64,000 bases of DNA from Trachythela sp. YZ-2020 (lineage: Eukaryota; Cnidaria; Anthozoa; Malacalcyonacea; Clavulariidae). A program made the position numbers and the translations under genes. Of this stretch, positions 11,983-22,800 are shown in pieces. The first letter of the stretch is position 1; each line of letters opens with the position of its first letter. Below the pieces are notes generated by a model. That model ran no database searches and had not been told where the DNA came from. It worked only from the letters and a program-made list of their open reading frames with translations. The DNA lies in contig JADLSH010000395.1 in the NCBI GenBank assembly GCA_016169945.1, positions 320,501 through 384,500 on the forward strand. The letters run 5' to 3'.

Positions 11983-13572
11983 ATTTCCCGCCCGATCGAT
12001 ATTTTTACTAATTCAACAAAAAACTGTCCAAATTGCATCCAAAATCTTCGCATAAACTAGTTCTTCGAAATAAAACACGATCGAACAGGATTCGAAGCGG
12101 TGGAACGGCGTAAAATGCGAAAACTATCGATTTCCCTGTAGACTGCATAGAGCCGGCCGCCATAGAGCCGACCGCCATCTTGGATTACTCATGCTGACGA
12201 GCGTCCGGAATATAGTATTATATTACGGTCAGCAATCTAGGTCTCCTATATCTAGACTGTAGACCATGACATAATTTATAGCTACGTGATTGAAGTAAAA
12301 TATCTCTATAAACAGAACAAATAGAATTACAAAATACTTTAGAGAATTAATGGTGCGGTTTATGCGGAAATATTTACATATGAATCGACTGCACTTCAGG
12401 GCTCTCTCCTCTGCAGAGACTTTATTATTACGAATTTTTCAGTGTGATATTACAACCTCATACCCAGGGCTTCTGCGCTTGTGGCTCTCAGAAGCCCTGG
12501 GATAATCAGTTGCCGTAAGCGATTTTAAGCGATTTGATTGGTCACTCGGAATACAATAGAATATTGCAAGTTACTCATTTACCGGATAATATTTTGGCAA
12601 CATGGCTGCCATCGAGGAGTGCATGCGAAGGTTGGTATGCTAGTTTTTGTATGGAAATCACTTGTAAACTAGTGATTAGGAAAGTGTTAGGATTAAACAA
12701 AAGATTAAAGGATTATTATCATGTAGAGATAAACAACAATGGCGAACAAAGCGGGAATATAACATAAGAAAGGATGGATTTTCTTGGTCAAAATTCTTAA
12801 ATCTGAAGTATATATACAAACCAACACTATCAACATTCTACAACCACAACCACAAATGTAAATATTATGTAATAATGTTTTATATATTGTTACTTCAAGC
12901 CTTTATTTTAATTTTGATTATGTTCTATTATTATGCATTTTGATTTTTGTGTTGGAATAAGATTAAAATATATACACAACACAAGGAAGATTTGAACTAT
13001 AAAATTGCATATGAGCAGCAGGAAAGCTGTTGGTAATTTCTAATATAATTTTCACTACATCACTGATAAATTATGAATATTTGTTCCTTATGCTTGTTTG
13101 CTGCATCCCAAAGTTAAAATACTAATTGCCCAATACACCCCCAAATTTGAGAAACACCAACATTTGTTGGACTTGTAGCTTAGGTTTAATAACACTTACT
13201 TTAAATGGCTAGTTGAATGTTTTCCAGTCGCAAAATTATAAAAAAGGCATGTTCAAACACCAAAAATTATATGCTGGGCAGTAATATTTTTGCAAGATTT
13301 TAAGTAGCAGCTTTCTTCATATTGCAGAGCCAGAGATACCGCTCAAAGGTTCTCCGGAAAAAATGTCCGACCAAAAGGATTCAAGGTTGAAGTTTCGAGA
13401 GAGAATATGACTTGCACCGCTTACGAATTATGGCTTGCCAAAACAAAATTTGTGCTGAAGCAATCTATTTGATGTATGTTCAATTACATTAAACTAATTT
13501 AAGTAACATTTCTAGATAGTCTTAAAAGTTATCGGTAAGGTAAAATATTGCCGTATTGAAGTAATTTGATTA
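11983..13572. other. Intergenic, no supported gene
   Basis: AT-rich sequence between the helicase remnant and the Ly6-type gene. It holds a direct repeat CATAGAGCCGRCCGCCAT (about 12146-12178), a strong hairpin at 12463-12501 and a few short open frames without family signal, among them one from 12534 to 12767. Confidence 0.5.
12463..12501. repeat. Perfect GC-rich hairpin
   Basis: CCCAGGGCTTCTG at the left pairs with CAGAAGCCCTGGG at the right around a loop of about 13 bases. It is the strongest small stem-loop in this gap. Its role is unknown; it may be the core of a MITE. Confidence 0.6.
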
Positions 13573-13895
13573 TTAGTGCAGCTTCATTATAATGGCGGCG
13601 ATACCAGCAAGTAAATAATTGACCAATGCATTTGCAGTTCCTTTGGGAGAAAAGTTACAGCGATCACCTTTGCAGCAATGTGGTTCACATTCAGACACAG
13701 AATCAAGACGCTTTTGCTTATTGCAGATTGTTTCACACTCTTCAGGAGTTGTGCATCCTTTTTGTACACCATATTGACCATTAATTTTGATAACTACTTT
13801 CCCACAAAGTGTTAATCCTGCTTGGCATGTAACGACCTCTCCTTTGCAGTTTTTGCCTTGACCAATACAGGAGTAACAGCTCAACGGAGTTGTTT
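13573..13895 (-). CDS. Ly6/uPAR gene exon 4: third LU domain and GPI signal
   Basis: Acceptor TTCTTCGAAG, then ETTPLSCYSC. Ten cysteines are in LU spacing, ending EPHCCKGDRCN, followed by a short Gly/Asn spacer and about 16 hydrophobic residues to the stop. Confidence 0.85.
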
Positions 13896-16800
13896 CTTCG
13901 AAGAAAAAAAAGAAGAGAAACAATATATTAGGAGGCAGCTGAGTTATTATTTCAACACACTCTAAAATATTTTGTAACAAAGAGTCCACATTTTTGACGC
14001 ATAATAAAATAAGAAATTGCAGAAGTTAATAGCCTACTCGTCAGCATAAAAAAGATTTAAAACACTTCAGCGATTTGAATTCTGGGGAAGAGGTTTCATC
14101 CACAAAATCGGTCTCATATGATTATACAGTTATGCAGGGCATCAACATCTTATCAGGCACTCACCCCGAGCTCGGACGATTGCCGTAAAAAGACGACATG
14201 AAATAGTTGACGAAGGTGAGAATGTAGCGGTTTACCAGATTATTTTTTTCTCAGTATCAGTACAGGTTAATAAATATAAGAATGATTGTAACAACCAATG
14301 ATGTTTTTAGCCTGGTTTCAATTTTTTCGCAACCGTCCGGGTTGTGCGAAAGTTTCAGGGGTATTGTAATTTAACTGAGTTTGTAATCTGTATGTTTCAT
14401 TAATTTTCGGATATTAAATTCTGTAGATTCATAGGATAAGTTAACTTTGATTAAACTTCGGATAACACAGAAATTGTTCGTTACCGTATTATGAGGCCCT
14501 GTTAGGGGTTTTAGGTATAAGGTATAATTTACCAAATTATTTTAGATACGCATTACAAATGCAAATAAAGTTTTGGGGGTAATGTATAAATAAATTATTA
14601 TTTCATGGTATAACAAAACGTGTTTGATGAGTTAAACTTATATGATTAGTTGTTTCAGGATGGTGAAAATCGATCTCATCGATCCATGTTTGTCATGTTT
14701 CGTCAACGCGATCCAATATTTTAGATATACATGACATTTATCGCTTCAAATCTGAGAAAAACAAAATTGCTACAAGTGTGAATTTTCGGTATAAAGGTGT
14801 CTATAATTTTACGTATGGAATATAAATGACTTTGTTTTTATTGGTACAAGTTATAATCAAGACCCCCCTAACAAAGCCTCTATTATACTCTGTCCATCAT
14901 TGGATGGCTGACGCTGAGCACTGACGAACTCATCGTTTACGTCAGAAAAATGTTATGGTGCATTTATGATATTACTTAGTTGGTGTATATTATCCCAATC
15001 GGAGAAATGAAACCAAAATGTAATGGATATAGGTGGGTTTCACTATGCATTATCATGCAGCGAATGCTGGTCAACCTGCCGTTATCAAAATGAGAGAATA
15101 GTGATAATTATTTTCATTATACATACTAGTCTTGTATTTGTAGTCAAATATATAGAATTGAGAGATGTACAGTTTAATTTTCTTGCTCCTATAAGTGTTA
15201 CCATTTCTGAAGTTGCCCACCTTTTGCTGCGCCTGTAACACGTGGTGATCATGAAACCCACCAATATGAGCCAGTTTCTTTAAAACTACTAGAACAGCCA
15301 CAATACTCCAATAATGTTCAAGAACAACTAGCGGTGGACTTTATTGAAATTTGCTAATACTGCAAAGTTGGATTATGATTATGTTGAAGCATTCGAAAAA
15401 ATAATATTTCCCTACCCTCTTTTCTTTCATTAAGATCTGTATCTTTCTTCACTGCACATGATTGGAGAAAAATATTTAAATTATGAAGGACTGGAAATAT
15501 TAACTTAAGGTGGATCCCTAGAGTTGTGCCTATTTGTGCAACACGCTCAGAAAATAAAGAACAGCTTTAGAAATTAAAAAAACAGGTTCTGGAGATAAAG
15601 AACATAGAGGATCAGAAATTAAGGACCTGGGGCCGGTTGTACGAAAGCCGTTTAACTTAAACGGTGGATAAGCCAAAATTAATTAACTCGAACGTGCGGT
15701 GCCAGTGTGGGTAAAGTGTAGCAACGGCTTCGTACAACCGGCTCCATCTTTAGAAATAATAGAACAGGCTCGGGAACTAGAAAACAGTCTACGAAATTAA
15801 AGAACAGGCTGAGAAATTAAAGAACAGGCTCAGAAATTAAAGAACAGGCTTAGAAATTAAAGAATAGCTTTAGAAATTGAAGAACATGCTCAGAAATTAA
15901 AGAACAGGATCAGAAATTAAAGAACAGACTCCGAAATCTAAGAAAAGGCTTGGAAAATATAGAAAACAGCTTTAGAAATTAAAGAGCAGTCCACGAATTT
16001 TAAGAACAGGCTCAGAAGTTAGAGGTGTGTTTAACACACCTTAGTTGCGTAAAAAGCATGTGTCAAGGTGTGTTAAACACACCTCTAAAGTGAACAAAAC
16101 ACACATTTAGGTGTGTAACAAAACACTTGGACCGGTATTATACTTACCTTCAAAATTGCACTTGTTTTCACTACAGCAGTGGATTTTACAGTCCGATATT
16201 TTACTATTGAATCGTTTAGCCAAGTCACAGTAAGAATTGCATTCGCTGGTTGTGGAGCAATCTTTCGCTACCTTAAATTTCCCATCTGATTTAGTCACAA
16301 ATGTTGCACATTTGTTAACTCCTCGAGCGCACGTTTCAACACGTCCAATGCAGTTTGTCCCAGAACCTGAGCATTTATAACATTTATGTTGTTCTGAACC
16401 TGTTAAGAGAATACACGATTGATTAGTCATTGTTATGTGTTTTAAACGATGGCCACATGCCAATATCTAACTGTATGTAAACGAGATAACAGGCCCAATA
16501 GGGATAAACCAGTTGGAGTTTATGAGACATAAACTGTTCCCCGCTAGTTCTAAAATATGTGCGTAGTTTTTGCTGGAAATTTCCATTTCTTAAAACCGTT
16601 AAACATTCTATTCTATCGAGCGAGATGCCTAAATTCTAATTTACCCACTTGTAAATCTGAAATAGATACTGTATAAAACATACCGTAATTAACAAACCTA
16701 TAAATGTTTCTTCAGGTGATTTCGTAGGTACATTTTCATGATTGCTTTCTTTATCTAAACGAGTTGATATACATGCTATTTATACAAGACAGAACCCTCT

Positions 16801-19800
16801 TTCTGGCGCGCCTTTCTTCTTTGTTCAAATTGCTTTGCGTGTTTAATTAGATAAGAATTTTCAATTTTGGTTAGACTCATTCTATTTGGAATGAGCTCAA
16901 TTTCATGTGCCTTTTTAGAGTTAACGAAACATGTTTACTGACATTAGACGACCATTCACTGTCCTCAGATTAACTATAATTATACCTCAGATTAAATATA
17001 TTGACTATTCTTCTGTCTGCAAGGGCAATTTTAATCATTAGTATCTGCAAAGCGTTAACACAAGGTCAAATCATTCCAATTGACCTCTTAGCATGTTGAA
17101 CGTTAACGTTTTGATAGCTTGTCATAGGTGTAAAGAAATAATAAGTACTACACGAATGAATTAACAGAAAGACTCATGATTACTTAGCATCCCTTAATAT
17201 TTGTTTTAATGCAAATTTTACCGTATGTAGATCATTAAAACTGCGCTGTTTAAAGAAATTATGGTCAAATTTTATTAGCAAAAAGTAACGCCTTATTTAG
17301 ATGTGCCGTCAGGGACGAAACATTCAAGCATATTACAACAAGCCAAGAATATTATGCAATACTAGATGGACATTTCTGAAAGAAAGTGAATTGCTGACTC
17401 AAAATTACGATAAGATTAAACAAGCTCTCGCCACAAAGGTGAAAACGAAGGACGACAAAGACTAGCTCTATCGTTATGAGTCATGACAAAATTGTTTCAA
17501 CTATGATACATTAATTTAAATTAATTTTTGCATTCTCATGAACAGATGCTCTTTGGAAGAGAGGAAAATGAGAATAATTTATACATATTTTAAAATGTTT
17601 TTAAGGTTACTCCACATGATGAAATGGCGTTTTACAAAAATGCTCACCGCGCGCTCAATTTGTACGCTTTTGCCGTCAAATTTTGTGTACTTGATGATAA
17701 ATCATTGTTGTAACCAGCAATTTAACAAAAATGCTATATTTTAAAACACTGTGGTTGCTACGGGCTACTTTTGAAAATCTGACCTCCTTCGCGTCACGAG
17801 ATTTGTACGCCGCCGATTTAACCCTAGGACCTGCAAAACATCATATTTCCCATCTCAGATAATCAAAGAACAAAAGTGTGTTCGCATTTTTTGACAGCTA
17901 TTGTATTTGCTTTGATATAAAGCAGACAAGTTGACTCACACAAATTTTGTATACACGGTAGAACGGATGCCTATAACTCGAAAAGTATGGCGTTAAACGA
18001 AAAACGCGAACAACTTTTGTTCCTTAACTATTGTTCTACATTGTGGCAAAGTTTGGAAGGAATCAGATAAAACGTGCACGGTGCATTTCTCTTTTTGTAA
18101 GGACAATCTGAGAATATTTCATTCTGTGAAAAAGGCCAAAAGAGATTTCGCCGGGGTTTTCTGCTCCCTGTTGTGTTTCTCCGCCCTCTGTTCTCACTTC
18201 AAACTGTAAGCCAATCAGATCGAACCTCATCAAAGTACTTTTGGCAAGGTGCTCTGGGCAAGGTGGTTCTGCGTCATTTATTGATTATCTAGTTTGTTAT
18301 AAGTGCGTAACAGGCAAAACAAAAACATTAAAATATGCCGGCAAAACGCAAATGTAGGGAGAGCAAAGCGAATAAGGAGCAAGCTAAATCAGCAAAACGA
18401 AATTCAGGACATGAGAGCTATTGGGTATGTGCGTTACTTCTTATTTTGTGCTACAAAATTTCTCACCTGCATCCCCATCCGGTATTGAGTTAACACCAAT
18501 TAGCAGAATGTCAATTACAATTACTATTTTCGCGGCAAAATTATTCGAATTTAAAACATTTTCAGTTATATCTCGGTCGCATTTTAATATTTTTGAAAAT
18601 AATCAGTGAGAATCGAAAGATTTTCAGCCCCTCAATTCAAATATATAAAAATGTAAAAAATGATGGAATCAGTGTTTTCATCATATGGAGTAACCTTAAG
18701 CCATGTCCTTTGAAATGGATTAATTATGTTCACTCTACTATTAACTAAGCATCACTAGATGAACATGATGTTTCAGAACATGCGTTTAAAAACTTTGATG
18801 TTCAATATCACCTTAAAGTAGTAATTTATGAAACCTTGATCATTGAGTTATACTCCAATTCGTCATTTGATATTAAAGAATGATATATATTGCTGGAGTG
18901 TGATCAATATGCAAACACTACAGTTGAATAAATATGGATAGGTCTTGAATAATGAATGAAAACCCCGACTTCTTTTCAACTTGTCACTATTTGACAGGTT
19001 ACTTAATTTCGTCAGCATATTGTAATTAAATTCTTGATAGTAAATATTCTACCTGAGATTGGTGAAGAATTGCAGTAGTCGTTACTGCAGCAGTGGTGTT
19101 TGCACTTTGCTCCAACCAAATTTAATATCGAGCACGTTGCTTTTTCAGCATTACACTCTTCTTTATTTGAACAGCCAGCATTGATAGATATTTGTCCGAT
19201 AATGCTTTCATGTAAAACAAATATGCATCGACTACTCATGGACCCATCTTTACATTTGCGTGGGGCACTTGTGCAGTTTGGACTAGCAAAAAATCCATTG
19301 CAATGGTAACAATGAAGTGAACGAGAACCTAAATAGAAATTACCAATATATATAACATCTATCAAAGATACGCCAAGAGTACATGTATCTGCGCAAAGAG
19401 ATTTTCATGGTTGCTGTGAAAAAATGCATTCATATTATTTTAGCCATTTCTGCCGAATAATGAAGACCCCAGCACGAGACAATTTAAATCATAACATTAT
19501 CCATGATAACATATTAGATGTTACAAGCCAAAAAATCGGGATAGTACTTAGATAATAATGTAGCAATTACGCGTTCATCAATGTTAGACTTTTGCTAATT
19601 ACTACATAACCTTCAGAGACGGTATCTCTTGAATATAATTAGAACCAGAGTTCATTAAAAAGCCTATATCAGTTCATTCCTTAGATTAGAAAAATTGAGG
19701 CTTTCAACTTTCAAGTTTTGTCAGGCTCGCTTTAATTTCACAACTGCACTGATCTCAAATTGAATTTTATACATTTTTAATCCGGCCTCGGGTCGTATTC

Positions 19801-22800
19801 AAGACCTCGGGCAAAGTTTTTCCCTTCCGGACCTTGCAACCGGTAAATAGCATATATTTACGTTGAGAATAACTTGCCATGGAATTCAGTATACAAACGA
19901 CTGTATTTCAAATCCCCAGATCAACCCCCACCCATGCAATATACCTTCGCCCTCTTAAACGAATTTTCATCCCCGAGCCGGTGCGAAGCGCCCTGCGAGG
20001 GTGCCAATTCCGCTCGGATATTTAAACCCGGGAGTGTGACAACATTGCGGAATACAAAGTCGTCCGCCATTATACAATGGACGGTCACGGTTTTCTACAT
20101 AATGTGCATGCGCGAGTTCAGGCCGAGAGAAAACTGCTAACTAGCAACCTCATGATTGGCTAGAACAAATTTAACTGCCATTTTGCAAACTTTTCTCAAA
20201 AATAGTTTTGTACTCAGGAGTCGAGACCTAACATAGACAAATATAGTCTCAAAAACAAGATAAATTACTTTGGACATGATAAAGGACTTTCTCTTTTTAA
20301 AGTCAACAGGAGGAGGAACAATCGAAGGACCGAAAAAGGACAATATTTTCGAGTTTTATAGCGTTTTAAACGGGTAATTGTAATTGTCTATTTTGCATAC
20401 TTCATGCCATGGCCATATTGGCATGCAGTATATATTTGCGAATATGACCTGTGTGGTCAATAAAATATCAATTAATCTTAAAAAGTATTCATTCAAACAC
20501 GTTTAAAGTGGAAGTCAAGTCCGTTCTGCGCATCTGTTCTGCGCATTGTTTACATCCTTTGTTTTGATACACTATAACTGTCTTACATGAAGCCTTTTGC
20601 CTCTTGTTGTTCTCACCTGGATTTTAATGACTTTGTGTGTGGTCCTTTTACAATACTTACAGTATTTTTTTACCTGCTTCATGGGAAGTAAAACGAAATG
20701 CCACTTTTCCTCGCTAAACACAAAAAAGCCACTCCGCCTTATACAACAATGGACGAAAGTCGAAGCACAGTAGATGAAATTGAGCGCAGTCAAATCGAGG
20801 ACATTGCACAAGTTCCCAATGTGGATATAAACATGGCAGTATGTTCATGTCATGGAATGTGTTTGCGGGAAAAGGGAAGAAATGCTTGTCCTTGTAAAGA
20901 AAAGGGCAGTATTGCTCTTCCGTTTACCACCCAGACAGAAGTTCGTGTTTGAATCGACGGAATCTACAAGACAGTACAGCGACACAGTGACGAGATGGAT
21001 AGCCCAGAACCAAGTGCAAAGCGAGCGAGAGGTCGTGTGCACGCGGTCAGAGAAAAACTGGAAAAGCATCTTCTTGCAACTGTGGAAATGGACCAAGAGC
21101 CAGAGGTCATGGGAGAGGCTGTGGGGGATTGTGTGTGGAGGAAAACGCCGAAAAAACGTCTGCTGGCCCACGAGCAGCATCTGCAGGTAGCATATATTTC
21201 AAATCATCCATTTGTTTCCCTAATTTAGTAGCTACAGTTTATAAATTGGCAATGTATCTGTACTTGTACATGTGATTAATTTCGATATATGCATATATAT
21301 GTGTTGAAGATAACATAGTATTTTGTTGAGATGGCACTTTTAATAGTTGTATATCATTTTTCCACTACAGTATATGGTTTTGTTTCAAGTGATTGTGTCT
21401 ACTCACTGTGCAAACACACTCTATACCCACTGATCAAATTGATGGTGTAAGATCACCAGTCTGTACATGTGTTTTAATGTTTATATGATGTGTTGGTGTT
21501 CACATCCCTGATTCCATGGCGTGTCAAACTAAAGACTTTTTGCACATCAACAAGTTACATACTATTTCCCCTTTGCTTGAACTAACTTGACAAAGTTGAA
21601 GCTAGTAACTAAGGCTCCTATTGTGAGACACCAATGGCTATGGTGAATTAAAGTTAAACTGAAAGAGTATATGTATTTTTGCTAGAATTTGGTTGAAAGC
21701 ATAAATTTGGAGGCTTTGAGCAGGTTGGAACTGGAATTGTTGCGAAGACAGCCAGCAACGTTTTCTGACTTGGTGAATTACCGATAAATTTGCCACAAGG
21801 TCAGGATGAATCATCCCAACCAGACACTCCATCACAAGTCCTGAATGGTGTTTTTGTGGCCATTAGCACCAATGTCCACCCAAGATGAAAACAAACCTTG
21901 TTCAAAAAGAGTTATGCCTTGTGTGACAACAAACCATTTGTTCAACCAGCTTGTCCTGGACATTACAATAAGGTATAGAGAGGACATTCTAGTTATGGAA
22001 CACCCCAGAAACAATGAACACTTTAGGCATTCTGCATATTGACTGTTTGTTCTATATGGCAGCATGGGCGTTTGGGCAGGGGCAACAGAGTAGTGGTGCC
22101 AAGTCGCTGTGTTATTGCAATAAGAGCAAGGTATCCTTCTCCCAATGGAGTTTATACAGGTTTCCGGCCAGCTACACTTTAGTGCTATTGGCAATACACA
22201 ATAAATGATTGTATAATGTGTTTAGTAAATTCTGGTTCAACAATTTCTTTTTGTTAAAGACAGAATCATATAGATTTTAATTATTACATATAATACATTT
22301 ACACATAAAAAATTATCAGTTCATTTAGCTATTTGGAACAAATTTTTGTTTGTATAATTAGACTAGATTATAAAAATATGCTACATATGCAATCATCAAA
22401 ATTTTCAAAAGCATACAAAACATAGAAACTCTCTCCCCCTCACAAAGCATACATTTAAATTTTGATCCTCTGGTGTGAAAATTATAGGTTGTTGAATAGT
22501 GCTTGACTTTTTACAATTGCAAAACCTCTTCAATGAAATTTAACCAATTAGCTGGCAATGTACCCAGATATGCCATACTTTAGTACTTTATTCTGTCTAA
22601 TACCAGACGATTTGACTTGCCAGTGCTAGGGTACTGCCAGTTAATGGGTTAACAAAACTATCTGCCAGACTGAGTGTCTCTTGTTAACCCATTAGCTGGC
22701 AATGCACCCAGGTACGCCCTACTTTAGTATTTTATTCTGTCTAACTCCATACAATTTTACTTGCCTCCCCCCCCCCCCCATCCCCCGCTTTCTCTCGCTT

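Noticed and set aside
15545..16020. A CRISPR-like array
   Set aside because: Units are directly adjacent and degenerate with no unique spacers, and the sequence is eukaryotic.
20845..21190. Both 111- and 112-residue frames across the CXC region as genes
   Set aside because: They are shadow frames of the broken cysteine-rich protein. The family pattern follows other frames.
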